A DNA stretch of 64,000 nt, taken from contig CM050654.1 in NCBI GenBank assembly GCA_027574665.1, positions 26,059,722-26,123,721 of the forward strand, written 5' to 3'. The notes under the pieces were generated by a model, which did not search any database, was not told where the DNA came from, and saw nothing but the letters and a program-made list of their open reading frames with translations. The stretch comes from Rhynochetos jubatus (lineage: Eukaryota > Chordata > Aves > Eurypygiformes > Rhynochetidae). Position numbers and translations under genes: made by a program. Position 1 is the first letter of the stretch. Each line of letters begins with the position of its first letter. Of this stretch, positions 1 to 12,580 are shown one piece after another.

Positions 1-3000
1 GGGACCCCTGGGACCGGGCACCCCTCTGTGCTGCAGCATCCAGGACAACAGGGAGCAGGTCCAGGCTGGCTGGGATGTCGGGCCCATCTCGGGAGAAGAG
101 CAGAGCAGCAGGCGTGGTTTGGCTGGGCTGGCAGGGGGGAGCACCCCCCGGCAAGGAGAGGGGCCAAGGGGACAGGAGTGGCGGGCAGTGATAAGGGGAC
201 AGCGCGGAGGGGATGGGGCACGGTGCCAGGGATTAGTGCTGAGCGTAGGGAGGTGGCAGGTGGTGACAAAGGGACGGTTCCCAGGGGACAGTGTGTGATG
301 GCCACGGGCAGTGCCAGGGGCACACGGGTGACAGCGCAGTCCCAGGTCCAGGCGAGGGGATGGGATGTGGGGCAGCCGTGGGGGGACGGGGACTGCGGGT
401 GGCTCTGCAGCAGCAGCAGGAAACGATGTGTGAAATGAAGAGTTCCTGCCCAGTGCCCAGAGGGAGCGTGCAGCATACTGAGCAGGGGCTGGGAGGGGGC
501 TGCATGGGGACCCTGACTAGGGGAGCTGCTCCTAGCAGGGGGTTGTGCCTCTCCTGCAGGGGAGGGGGCTCTTGGCATGGGAGCAGTGGGTGGCTGCCAT
601 GGGGCTGGAGGCTGTGGAGGGCGCAGCCCTGCTAGATCAAGCCCTCGCTGCCCCCCTCTCCAAGACGCCCCGTGGACCCGCACCCCCTCCCCACTTGCTG
701 GTTTCCCGCTGCTCCACGGAGATAATTAAATCCGCTATTTCGGCAGGTTCCGCATCCCCTGCCAGGCGGATCCACAATCAGCGTGGAGAGGGCACAGGGC
801 TCCCCACCTGCGTGCCCCCCCTGCTGCTCCGCCACCCTCGTGCCGAGGCACCTTGCCTGGCCCTGCCTGCCTTGGTTACCTGCCCGACAGTGTGACTTGC
901 CTGCCTGCACCCTTGGGGATAATTCTGGGGGCTTTCGGGGGCAACACACTCCTCCGCTGTGTCAGACACGTCTACGCCGCCAGCTCCAGGGTCACAGACC
1001 CATGCCGGCTCCTCTGGAGGGGTCAGCCCCATCCCCAAAGCCAGTCTGACTGCAGAGGGACCCATCCAGGGGGTGGCACAGTCCCCGAGCGTGGGCAGGA
1101 GCAACCCTGCATCCCCAGCTCCCCATCCGTTCCCAGTTCCGACGTTATCACCTTCCCACGGCACCTGGGGAAGCTTTAAATAATTGAGGGAGGTGAGCTC
1201 GAGCAGAGATGCTCCCGCAGGCAGCTGGGTGCGAGCAGCCAGGCAGTGGCTGGGCGGCAGAGATAGCAATGTCGTCCTCGCCGGATGCCCAGGGCCTGCT
1301 GGCATCTGCCAGCCGGGAAGGAAGGGCCTGGGCTCGGAGGAAAAGCACTGAGAGCATCATCCTGAGACAGCTCGGCAGAGGCGGGAGGCAAGCGGGTGCC
1401 CAGACAGCCCCACACCGAGCTGCCCCCCATGTCCAGGCCTGCGCCATGCCTCTAGCCCAGCCAGCTCATGCCCCACCCTCCTCTCTGCCCCTGATCTCCT
1501 GTGCCAGATCCCAGATTGATTCCTGAGGAAGGCACTTGTGAAGATGGCAGCTCTGGCTGTAAATTCAGATCAATAATTTAAGGGGGGAAAACTATTAATA
1601 GGACATTAAAATACCCTTTCCCATCTGAAGCACGAAGGTGGGAGTGAAGGCGAGGGCACCTGTATGACCTGCAGAGCACCCCCTGGTCCTGCCAAAAGCC
1701 CCGGCGCTGCAGGTGCCGGTGTGGTGGGGAGTGTGGCAAACGTTGCTGTAAGTAATCTCCGGCTGTGCCGGGAGACAGGAGGGCAGCATCCATCAGGGAG
1801 CGGGGTTATTGATGGACTCCAAGGCTGCTATTACCCGCCAGCCCTGCTATTACGCACACCATCACTCAGCGCGTGGCCGCGGCTGCCACGCCAGCCCCTC
1901 AGCAGTGCCTCAGACCGTGCCGGCTGGGAACCCCGCTGGAAACAGGTATAATTACAGGTGATGGGGTCCACCGGGAGCGTTTCGGCTACAGCCCCCATTA
2001 CCCATGCTGTACATGTTGCGTTGATGCTGTTCTACGCTGCCTGGGTGGTCCTCTGAGCCCCATGTCCCCAGCCCCACAGCGAGCCAGCACTGACCCAACC
2101 TCGTGGCACACCCCTGGTCCGCCCCAACACCTCTCCTTCCCCCGCAGCCAACCTGGCCCCGTGCAGCCTGGCTGAACCATGGGCAGGAGGCAGCCCCTGC
2201 CAGGCTGGTGGGGGGAAGCTGGCATTCCCTGCCCGCAGGTGATGCTCTCCAGAGCTGCCGTGCTGTGATGCTGAGACCCTGTCACAGCCCAGCTCATTTC
2301 AGGAGGATTAGTCCGTGATCCTCCACTGCCCAGCCCCGGGGAGGGCAGCTCTGGGAAGCGGGGAAGGTGAATTTCAGGGAGATTAACCCTGGTCCCCAGA
2401 GGGATGGGAAATGGAGGTACATCTACTCATCCGAGAGGAAGGAACAGCTGCCCTGGGGGGGGAACAGATAAAAATAGGCTATTTACCTGCCAGCCCCAAG
2501 CAGGGCAGGTGGAGGGCACCATGGCCAGGCCAAGCGCACCAAGGGATGCAGGTACCCACTCGAGTGCCAGGCACTCGCAGCTCAGGGGATGGCAGTGACA
2601 AGAGCAGGCAGGGCTGGGCTCCCCCCATCTGCCCTGGGAGATGTCTGAGGAAGGTGAAGGAAACACACCTGGGCACCCTCCCCTACAACCAGCAGAAAGA
2701 GGTGGTTCACCTGTCCAAAGTCCTGCAGCCTGCGCTGCTCTGGTAGCACTGCTCTGCCCTGCTCAGGAGTCAGAGGATGCCACAGGGGCTGCTCCCACCT
2801 CTTCGTCTGCCCGCAGCAGCCCCTGTCTTCCCAGGCACCCCACACCTGAGCTAAGGCACACCTCTACCATGGCATTAACATTCCTTGTCAGCTCCTCCTT
2901 GAGATGACACTGATCTTCACAGCCACCTCAGAGCAGCACAGGCCAGCTGCCCTGCAGCTGCAGAGGTCAGGACACCTCCTCTGGTATTGCAGGTTTGGCA

Positions 3001-4732
3001 TCCCACCACTGAGCACAGACCTTGCTGCGTGCCCAGCGGCTCGGGGAGCCTGCCCAAGCCAAGGCACTGCCGTCTGGCCCGCCGACGGTCACCCAGGTCC
3101 CCAGGGTTGCAACAGCGCTGCAAGCCATGGGCACTCCTGTCCCTGGGGCAGAGCAGCACCCAGCCCTCGCCTGTCCTGGGGCACCCTGACCAGCCCCAGC
3201 GAGCCTGAACCCTCACCACCAAGAAGCCAGCGCAGGGCTGCAGGTGAAAGGGTTAACTGCTGTGAGAGCAGAGCCTCCCCTTCCTCCCCCTGTGCTGTGT
3301 TTTACAGGCCGGAGCTATTACCAGGAAATGTTCCCATCAGCACCATTGATCCCCTTGTTTACAGCCCTGTAATCCTCAGCTGTTGACTCAGGAGCAAGAG
3401 GAGGGAGGAGGTGGCTCCCTCTTGGCCATCACCTCTGCCCTGCCTGCATCCTGGCCATCACCTCTGCCCTGTCTGCATCCTGGGCATCGCCTCTGCCCTG
3501 CCTGCATCCTGGCCATCACCTCTGCCCTGCCCGCACCCCCACGCAACGCCCGCCTGGCTCCCACACAGCAGGGTGACACGCACCCAAGCCCTTCGGTGCC
3601 CGGCACGGGGAGCTCGGTGGCCAACCGGGAGATGATGGATGGAGGGTGGCAGGATCCCGGCTGTGGCAGTGGTCATGGCCCTGCGAGAGCTGGCCCACGC
3701 AGGCGGCTGCGGGTCCCCCCTCACCCGTGGCGCTGTCCTGGCACACGGCTGTGCCTCCCACCAGCTGCCTGACACCTGGTCGCAGGGCCCCGCGTGGCAG
3801 CCCCGCTTTGTTCTCATTAGTGCGATGAGCGGAGCCGTCACGCTAAATTAGGGACACCCCCGACTCGCAGCTCTGCATCTGCCAAGCCGGCAGTGGCTGC
3901 CAGACAGGAGAGCCCGGCGCGGTGGGTGCCCACGCAGTGCCCCAGGGGGGCTGCCGGCAGGGATAGGCAGCCCTGAACCCCTGCGCCAGGGCTGCAGCTG
4001 TCCCTCGCCCTTGACCAATCTGGGATTGTGCAAACCTGCGCCGAGCACCGGAGGCAAGGATATTTGTGCAGCATCCATCACTGGGACTTTCATGAGCTCT
4101 TGTAATTCCTAACGGCTCTGATAACACCAGAACTCAGCCACCTCCCTGCGCTGGTGCCCGCAGGCATCTCTCTCTGCTGGCTGGGAGGGCAGGATTGTGC
4201 CTCCTGCTCACTTATGCTACTGCCTGGATGCAGCCCATCCCCTGGCCCCTGCTCTGCTAGGGTGGGATATGCTTTGCACTCTTCCAGAGTCCTCCAGGCA
4301 GGGATTTGCCTTCCCTCCCTCTGCAAGCCCTCAGGACCTCAGCTCTCTGGAGGGACAAGTATCCTGGCTTCCGGCTGCGGCTGGAGCAAGGCTGCAGGTC
4401 ACAGCCTGCCTCTGCTGGGGCTGAGCCAGGCTGGGTGAGTCTCAGGGCCGGGGTCCCCAGTCCGTCATTTCCCTGTGCCTCTCAGCTCAGCTTCACAGCA
4501 CAAGCGCTGCTGCAGCACCTCCAGCCCAGTGCACCCCTGCTCTGCATGGCTTCTCCCCACCCCTGACAAACCCCACATCCAACCAGGCAGCCTTACAGCC
4601 TGCATAAACTGGCCCCTCGGAGCTTTCCCCTTCCCCAGTCCCCAGTCACTGGGGACTACGATCCCCTTGTCAGCACCCCAGCCCTGCCCAGCCCTCCCTG
4701 CCGCCCGGGACGTCCTGCTGCTGGGCACTCAC
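1..4732. other. Non-coding stretch, probably part of intron 1 of the ASIC gene
   Basis: I found no exon in this stretch that continues the ASIC-family protein beginning at 5,386 on the minus strand, so the rest of that gene should lie to the left of the window. The open frames here are short, unlike any family I know, and typical of GC-rich DNA. The stretch holds a 29-bp tandem repeat at 3,423-3,533 and an AT-rich island around 1,545-1,640. If the ASIC assignment is right, its first intron is longer than 4.7 kb. Confidence 0.55.
3423..3533. repeat. 29-bp minisatellite, about 3.8 copies
   Basis: A 29-bp unit beginning TGGCCATCACCTCTGCCCTG is repeated at 3,423, 3,452, 3,481 and 3,510, with one or two substitutions per copy; the last copy is incomplete. 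It is non-coding tandem repeat DNA. Confidence 0.85.
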
Positions 4733-5386
4733 CGTCTGGAAGTCGCTGCCGTTGCAATCCTCGTTGCTGAACATGCAGTGGACGAGCATCTCACCCAGGT
4801 CCAGCTGATGCCCCGTGCGCCCATAAAACTCCTCCAGGTCGAAGGGGCGGCTCTTGTCCTCCTCGCTCAGGGCCAGCATCCCCAGCAGAGCCTCCAGCTT
4901 GCTCGCCTCCACACTCTCCGGCATCAGGGGCCGGCCAGCCCCGTCCAGGAGACCCAGCATCTCCCCTGCCCAGTACAGGTCGTGACCGGAGAGCCGGGAG
5001 AAGCGGGCAGGGTTGAAGTTGCAGAGCGTGACGGCGGGGAAGGTCCTGTTGCGCACCGTCTCCTCCTCCAGCTGGGTGCTGTGGGGGTACTGGAAGTAAA
5101 AGGCCACGCACTTGGCGTAGGTGTGGATGAGGAAGGCCAGAGAGACCAAGAAGGCCAGCAGCCACAGCAGGTTGCGGGCGGTGTAGCGCTGGTGCCGGAA
5201 GATGTGCTGGATGCCATGGAGGGTGGAGCGGGCGGCAAACTCCTCCAGGCTGCACGGGCGCTGCTGTGGGGCTGGGGCATCGTGCGCCGGATGCCCGGTG
5301 GGACAGTCCCCTATGGCAAGGGCTGCCGAGGGCCGGGAGGGACCCCAGGGGGGTGGCGGTGACCTCCGGTTTTCCTCCAGCCACAT
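4733..5386 (-). CDS. ASIC4: Acid-sensing ion channel family, first coding exon (ASIC4 by position); partial
   Basis: This exon encodes the N-terminal 218 residues of a degenerin/ENaC-type, proton-gated or related sodium channel of the plasma membrane. Visible features are the gating motif STLHG (His-Gly at residues 57-58), a first membrane segment at about residues 73-92 (core LLWLLAFLVSLAFL), a sequon NRT at about 113, the family signature FPAVTLCN at about 116-123, and the start of the cysteine-rich extracellular domain. The chosen start is the ATG at 5,386. The exon ends at 4,733 with a clean ACG|GTGAGT donor in phase 0, where ASIC genes usually end exon 1. Later exons are not in the window. 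The position next to GMPPA suggests ASIC4. However, the start lacks the MPIEIVCKIKF beginning I remember for ASIC4, and the TM1 flanks look more like ASIC1/2, so a different ASIC paralogue is possible. The family call is firm; the subtype is inferred. Confidence 0.75.
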
Positions 5387-7273
5387 GCTGCCTCCCGGCT
5401 GTGCCTCTCGCCGCTGAGCCCAGGCGCTGGAGGAGGTTGGATGGCCAGGATGGTGGTGGGCGGCAGCCGGGCTGGGCTGTGCGGCAGGCGGCGTGTGCCA
5501 GCGCCGGGGCGGGACCGGTGCAGCGTGGCACTGCCCGCATCCTGCCCCGAGCGGGAACATGCTGAGTGCCGAGACCACAGACATACTTAGCCATCGCCGC
5601 ATCCTGGAGGAACTAAAGCCAGAGGCTGAAACGTCCGGGAAAGCTCGGGCACTCTCAGCACCCGTCCCATGGGGGTGCAGGCAATTAGCTGGAGTCCTGC
5701 TCGCTTCCACCATCTCCATGCACTTAGCGTGGGCTCCCCGGGGAGAGGGAGGCAGGCAAACTCCTCACATGCCCCTGCCAGGGCATGTGAGAGAGCCCAG
5801 GCAGGGCTGCATGGCCCCAGGCTCAGGAGAGGTGCGTGGGCAGGCGTGTCTCGGGGGTCAACAGCTCTTTGGCCACGGGGATGTGGGGGGACCCCAAGCT
5901 CTGCACTAGTCTTGCAGGAGCAGAGCTCCAAGACATTGGGCTGGCCAAGGAAACGAGGTGCTGAGTGTCACTCTTGTCACAGCTCCTGCACCCTTGGCTC
6001 AAGGACCTCCCCCAGGCTCCCCAAAATCTGTGCGGGGTCAGGTTCCCACGAGGACAGGGTGAGGTTGGGTGGTGGCATAGATGCTCAGGGGGTAGTGGCA
6101 CAGACCCTGGGGAGTGCTGGCTCCTGGTACGACGTGCATGTCAGCTTGGGGATGCTGCCAGCCTCTCTGGGCTGGCTCTACCTTGAGACCAAGAGCTCTG
6201 GCCCAGTGCTGGGGCCAGCACAGCTCAGCATCCCTCACCCTCGAGGTGTGAAGGGAAAGGCAATATCTTTTATGAGGCCAGCAACACAGCTGAGGAAAAC
6301 GCTTGTGAGCCCTGAGAAGCCCCTGTGTGCCCAAAAGCTTATCTATCTCCCTTTCAAACCATCTCAGTTGGTCTAGTAAAAGATACTGCCTCTCCTCACC
6401 GGGCTCACTACACATGCACCCACCTGGGCACACCCCAGGCAGAGCGGAGATGCTGAGCAGGGTTGCGTCCATGGGGCTGGGGAGGGCAGGTCAGGATCGG
6501 GGAGGATGCCCAAGCTGGGTGGGAGGGGGGGCTACATTCCCCCACCCTGCTCCCCGCACCAGGCACAGGAACCCCCCGGGAGGGAGGATGGGGAAACCAG
6601 AGGCAAGGATGCCCGGGCACAGGGAGGAGGTGGTGCCCAGGCCCAGTGGGGCTGGAGGGAGGCGAGAGGGCTGGGATCTCTCGTGGATGCTCGGACCTGG
6701 GCAGGTGCACAGTGGGACACTGGAGTGTGGCTGCAAGGTACCACGATGTCTGCAGCCATGGGCCAGGGATGCTGGCCCTGCCCAGCTGCGCTCCCCTGGC
6801 CTGTGCTCCCCAGCACGGCTCTAAATCCATTAGCTTTGCATAATTAGATTTTTCTCAATTACCAGATTATGATAATTAACAGCTCATTTGTAGGAGGCAG
6901 TGCCTAATCCCGGCATCGCGCTTGGCTCAGTGCCAGCCTGGCTCATGAAGCTGCCTGTACTGGGATGGCAGAGCAAACACCAGCACAGGGGAGCCCTGCC
7001 GGGGGGTCATGCAGCTTTGGGAATGCTCCTGGGACCCTCCAGAAGCTCTCCACCACTGGGGCCACAGAGTTTCCCCACGCTGCCTGGCCGACACGGCCTA
7101 AACATCCCGTGACGTCCCCTGCAAGCAGCCCCGAGGGAAACCATAGGAGAGGTTAGCATCGTGGGCTGGGCTGGTGCGGCTGCAGTCATTAAGGGGCTTG
7201 TTAATGAACTTTCCTAGTCAATAATGCTGCCAAGGAAGGACAGGAGAGCAGGGTAGCGGGAGGCAGCCGCCGG
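5387..7273. other. Intergenic, no gene seen; AT-rich island at about 6,825-6,900
   Basis: This is the region upstream of the ASIC exon. I see no supported exon on either strand. An AT-rich island at about 6,825-6,900 carries several homeodomain-like TAATTA and CATAATTAG cores and could be regulatory. Confidence 0.5.
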
Positions 7274-7590
7274 TAAGGTACCAATCTTCATCACGGGAAG
7301 GCAGGGCAGTTCAGGCAATTACTGCCCATCAACAGAGCTTCATCCTAGTAAAATAATAGAACAAATATTAAGAGAAAAATGTTTCTGGGGACCTCGAGGG
7401 CAGGGAAATGGGGAGCAATAAAGATATGCTCGGAGCTCACACAGAATAAATCTGCCCGGTCCAACCTGATTGCCTTTTTTGGGTAAAATTGCTAAATGAA
7501 TCAATGGAGAGGAGACAAGAGGTGTGATATATCGGGCTTTTAATAAAGCATTTGATATAGCATCTCAGGGAATTCATTCCAGTTGGCGGG
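7274..7590 (+). mobile_element. Old CR1/L3-type LINE fragment (reverse transcriptase region)
   Basis: This decayed stretch follows the order of a CR1/L3-type ORF2 as I remember it. CCAATCTTCATCACGGGAAG at about 7,280 corresponds to the PIFKKG region. GGCAATTACTGCCCATC at about 7,314 corresponds to the NYRP(I/V)S motif. A segment beginning AAAATAATAGAACAAATATT follows, then AACCTGATTGCCTTTTTTGG. At about 7,535-7,556 TTTTAATAAAGCATTTGATA reads as FNKAFDI, matching the (D)F(S)KAFD motif of the RT active-site region. Frames are broken, so the copy is dead. CR1-type elements are the dominant LINEs of birds and reptiles, and L3/CR1 fossils also occur in mammals. The boundaries are approximate. Confidence 0.75.
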
Positions 7591-10500
7591 GACAGCCGGC
7601 CCCGGCCTGGACTGGGTGCAGCTGACGGGAGGCGAGGGTAATGAGCGGCCCAGGGCACAAGGGGATCATGGTGGCATTCTGCAACACCAGTGTACACCGC
7701 TCCCCCACCCCCAGTGAACGTGCTACAGCTCCCACTCTGTGCCCTGGCTCCCAGGGAAGCTGTGCCAGGGGCACCAGGGCCGCATCCGGACAAGCTGGAT
7801 GCAGCCCCATGCTCATTTGCCATGGGACAATGGCCATAGCCAGCCTGGTGGCCCCACTGCACCCATTTGGGGCCACCACCTCTGCGTGCCTATGGCCATC
7901 CTGAGGCTGCAGGTATCTTCTGCTTCTGCCACGGGCTCTGCCTGCAGAGCTCTGGCTGGGACATGACATCGAGCGTGGGCAGCGGTCATGCCCAGCCACG
8001 CACAACTGGCTGGGCCGTCTCAAGCCATTCCCGTGCGTCTCCTTTGCACGGCATTTCTGATCTTCTGCCACGAGAGTCTCCAGGCAGGGGATCTGGTCCT
8101 GCCTCTCTGCCCAGCATGGGCGGCAATTTCGGCTCATAGAGGCAATAAATCAGCCTGCTTGCCTGGAGGTGTCTGCGCGGCCCCTGCTGCTTCAGCTCCA
8201 ATTTCCCAGTCTCAAATTACCCCAGGCTGCCCGAGTGCCGGCTGGTTTTGTGACGCTTGCCCAAACTCTCCCAGCTCCATTACTGTCACAGGATTTTGCC
8301 AAGGCCCTCGGGTGTCCCAGTGCCCAGGAGCAGCCTTGCCCAGTGCCCTGTTCCCTGCCGGGGAGAAGAGCTGTGCCAGCCCCGGCTGCCTGTTGCTGCT
8401 GGGAGCCGGACGAGTCTCGTCAAGGCAGCTTCACTCAACCACAACGGCATTTGCTCCTCAGCCAGATCAGCGCAGGGTCAGAGGTCCCAGGCCAAATTTA
8501 GACTCGTTTTTCTCAGCAGGGAAGCAGCCCAGAGTGTGAGTTTTGCTGGAAACCACCTGGACCATTTCTCCTTGAAACCAGTTTCTCCCGACGGGGTTCC
8601 TTTGATGCTCACCACACGCAGCAGTTACATCCCCAGCCTCCTTTCCCCTCACCCAGGAGCCCCTCCTGTGGTCCCCTTCGACCCCAACAGCCCGTTCCCC
8701 TGTCCCAGTGGTGCCCGTGCTGGAGACGATGGCAGGCTGTCTCACGTAACAGCCCTGCCATGGGGCAGCGAGCGGGGCAGTCCTGCTGCTGCCAACACCC
8801 ACAGAGTGATGGGGTGCCCAGGAGCTCTGAAATGCCGGGGTAAACCGATGGAGAAGGGGTTCACGAGGGCATGGTTCCACCCCAGCCATGCTGCTCCATA
8901 AGAAAGGCACTAAATATCCGTGGGGCTGTTCACCTGGGTGTGATGAGAGACACCAGTGGATCGGTGCAGGCGGGGGAGCAGAGAGAAAAGACCTGTGGTT
9001 TTGTGTCATCAGCAGATGACACCCCACCCCCCACTTTTGGGGTGACAGAGGAAGCTATTAAATGAGATGCATCTGCTGTGGTCCCAGCAGCAGCCTCTCC
9101 CCTTCGCACTATCTCCTCCTTCCCGCACCAGCCTCTTTCCAGCTCCTCATGCTGGTGCTAATCCCCTAATCTGTGCAAAGCAACAATTTTCTGCATGGCA
9201 CAGCGGCTGGTTTGAGATCTGCATCCCTCCTCCCCCAAAAGCCAGCTCCGTTATCAGCAGCAGGTATCAGGTGAGCCAGGCACCATCTACCTCCGATAAA
9301 CCCATGTTTTATTCTGCCCTATTTCCATTTATCTCTGAGCCCATAATTATCCCTCTTCTCGCACCGTGTCACGCTGCCGTGTGCGCTGGGGGGATGCGTG
9401 CTTTGCCGGGCAGCCCTGGACCGCAGCCTCCTGCCAGTGGGGTTCGAGGAGCCGGTGAGGCGATGCTCTGGGACAAATCCTGCCCGCCGTGCTGGCTGCC
9501 GAGCCATCCCTCCTCTCTCTCTCCACACCCGAGCTGCGTTGCCTTTAATCTCGCACAGCGGCGGAGATGGATTTTCTCCCTGTGAGCCAGATGTGTTGCA
9601 CGGAGCATAAACACCCGCGACAGTTGTTGTGCTCCTCGGTGCGAAGGCATCAGATGTCTGCATTAAAACAAAGCTCTCCACTTAATTACTCAGGCTGATA
9701 ATTCAGCGCGTGGAGGCGGCTCTGGCTGAGAGCAGAGGGCTGGATCACAGCTGGGACTGGAGAGCCTTGGAGTGCACATTAATCCCGGCTCTCGCAGCCC
9801 TGATTAACGGTGCTGGAAACCTGCCCGCCCTGCTCATTCCCAGGGGAAGGGTCTGTCCTGGCACCCACTTGCTGCCTCACTGGATGGGGTCAAGGATGGT
9901 GCTCGAGGGGCTCTGCTGACTCCTCACTGGGCCAAGGCGCCCCCTGCCCAGCATCTTTGTGGCGGGGTAGCCCAGGACGTGGGGGACCATCGCTTGGAGG
10001 GTGCTGCGTTGCCCCAGGCACAGCTGTCTGCTGTGCCTGGAGCCCAAGAGAGCTGCACATGGGATGGGGAGGGCAGAGACCCAGGGTCACCCCGTGCAGG
10101 AACCTGCTGCCGGAGCATGCTCGTGCTCAGAGCAGGATCAGGCATCACCACCACTTTATCCTTGGGGTCCAAGCTGCCTGCTCCTGCTAACATGCATTTC
10201 CCCTTCCATAGAACAGCAAACACCTCCTGCAAATTCGCCTCACTACCCTCTGTCTGCACCAGGGCCCTTCCTGGGGGAGCCCCTCACCCAGCTGTCGAGG
10301 CAGGCATGTGACCTTGGACGGTGAGTGCCCACCCTGCTCTGCCAGTTTCTCCAGGATGGGATGCTCATGTGTGGCGCTGCTGCCTTGAACCCATCTCCCC
10401 TGCCCTCTCCCTCCAGCCTGCTCCCCCAGCCCCTACCCCCTTCCCCAGCTCCTTGCTTCTCCTTTTCCCTCCCTGACCCAGTGCCTGTGCATCCCTGGAT

Positions 10501-12580
10501 CTGGGGCATCCGTCTCCTGGCACAACCCCCATCCCTGGGCTCCCTGTGGGCTGGCGCTGCCGCAGACTTGCCTGTGGGGTCCTGTCTGTCCAGGGAGACT
10601 GATTTCCTCCAGCTCTGCTCCTGCCCTCTTATCTCTCCTCCCTGGGCTGCACACCTCGCTCCGTGGCCCAGGCAAGTGGGAGTGATAGACCCCATCCCAC
10701 TCAGGCGGAGCGCTCAGGTTGGTTCTGGGCACACTGGGCAGCCGGGCCCGATGCCGGCAGGCAGGCAGGAGCGGGAAGCACCATCCCGGCAGGGCCCCAA
10801 GGGTTAAGTTGTCATGTATTCAGGGCCACGCGCTGGCCAGGAATTACACTTTTATCGGCACACGGTGCTGCTGCCGCTTGAATTGGGACTGGGAACTCTA
10901 TTTCCGAGCTCACCCAAATTATTCTCGAAGAGATAAAGCGTGGTGCAGAGCAGCGCCGGCGCTTCATTAACATTCCCCAGCCCATTCAGCTTTAAACGAA
11001 GATTGCCTGCCTCGGAAAATGATAAAATTGAACATGTGAAGCAGGGCATTATGTTCCATCAGCCGATATTATTTCCCACGCAGGGGCCAAACGGAGACAC
11101 AAACAGCTATTTATGCAGAGCTTGGCCAAGCCGGGGTGGCTTGGGAGGGGGAAAGCAGGCAGGGGGGAGCACAGGGTGGGTGGTGAGTGCCCCCCTCCCA
11201 TCCTTGGGCATAAGAGGGGCTGCCTGCACTCTGCCAGGGTTGCTCTGCCCTTCTGGGGGCTTCTGGGCTTGTGCCCAGGGTGCAGGGTGGGGACCGCTGA
11301 CCCGCTCTGTGCATCGGGTGAGGGAAGGGGCTCAGGGGTGCGTGGGGTGCCCCAGGGGATGCATGTCCCCTGAGAGGGCTGAGCAAACGGGGTGCTGGCT
11401 CCATGTGCAGGATGGGGTCCCACCTCCCGGGGCTGGGTGCTGGGCAGGCAGGCAGGGCTGAGCAGGCAGAGGGGCTGAGTAGGCAGGCTCCCGGGGCTGC
11501 AATTGGATTTTGCTTGGCCGTGCCGAGCCTATCGATCCAGCAGTAATTAAAGTCGCTCCAAAACCTGACTCATATTCAACCTTGGGAGGAAGGAGCTTCT
11601 CTGAGAAACACCCTCCGCTCCCCGTGTGCTGGCACAGCGTGGAGCTCAGCCCTTCCAGGGGTGCTGTCAGCCTGTCCCAACCCCCTGCCAGGCTCTGTCC
11701 TCAAAGGGGACACTGCTTTGGGACTGCCTGGGGCCCAGGGCAGGGTCCTGCACAGTCCTGCAGTGACCCTGATGAGGGTTGGTCCTTGGGATGGGGTCCA
11801 CGACCACTGGACCCTGTAGCTGGGGATGAAGCCAGGCTGTTTCCTCACCAGATACATCTCTGGGATGTGGGGGTGCTCCCCCACGCCCCTCGCTTGTCAC
11901 TGCCTGGGCCCTGTGAGGGACCAGCATGGGGAGAGGAGCCTGTTGGACTCACAACCACCCCCAGGAGACACGGGGGTGCTGGGGAGGACCAGCTGCCGTG
12001 TGCCCACGGGGTGCAATCCCCCTTCCCTAGGTCACAGGTAGGCGGGGAGGTGTGAAGGCAGGTGAGGGGCCCCCACGAGTGGGTATGCGTGTACGTGCAA
12101 GGGCTTGCACACCCAGCCCTGCCGCCAGCCCTGCTCGTATTCCCGGTATTCGCAGCAGGTCGGGACAGGCACCAAGCAGGGTGAGCTGCCGTTCCCCGGG
12201 GAACCCCCAAACCCGCCCGGAACCCCAGCGGGGATGCAGGACCACCAGGACCGGGCTGTACTGCGCTGGGGAACCCCCTAGCAGGGGACCCCGGTGGGGG
12301 GTCACAGCACCCCGGCGGGCACCGGCCGGCCTTTCTAGCGGGAAGGTGGCTCCATCTGCAGGACACGGCCCCTGCCGGGAGCCCCGGTGCTTGGGGTCCC
12401 CGCCGCCCCCGCCCGCCGCTTTGCATGCGGGGCACAGCGATGGGGGACAGCGGACAAGGACACCGGCTCCGCCGGCTCCCAGACACGCCGCTACCGGGCA
12501 GCGGGGTGGGGGCGGCTGGGGGAAGCGGTGCCGGGAGCAAGCCCCTTCCCGCATCCCTGCATCCCGCGGCGCACTGCGCG
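7591..12580. other. Intergenic, no gene seen; AT-rich islands
   Basis: I could support no exon on either strand between the LINE fossil and the CpG-rich RACGAP1-like promoter. The long open frames are uninterrupted GC-rich sequence without family resemblance. Two islands stand out by composition: about 9,280-9,720, and about 10,835-11,115, which has long AT-rich runs and homeobox-type cores. A third small island is near 11,500-11,560. They are candidates for conserved regulatory DNA. Confidence 0.5.

Noticed and set aside
1..4732. Further ASIC exons to the left of exon 1
   Set aside because: I looked on the minus strand for the next expected segment (YGKCYTFN-type) and later conserved blocks and found none, so the remaining exons should be outside the window.
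4475..5362. 295-codon plus-strand open frame
   Set aside because: It is antisense to the ASIC exon, whose minus-strand frame has a membrane segment, the HG motif and the FPAVTLCN signature.
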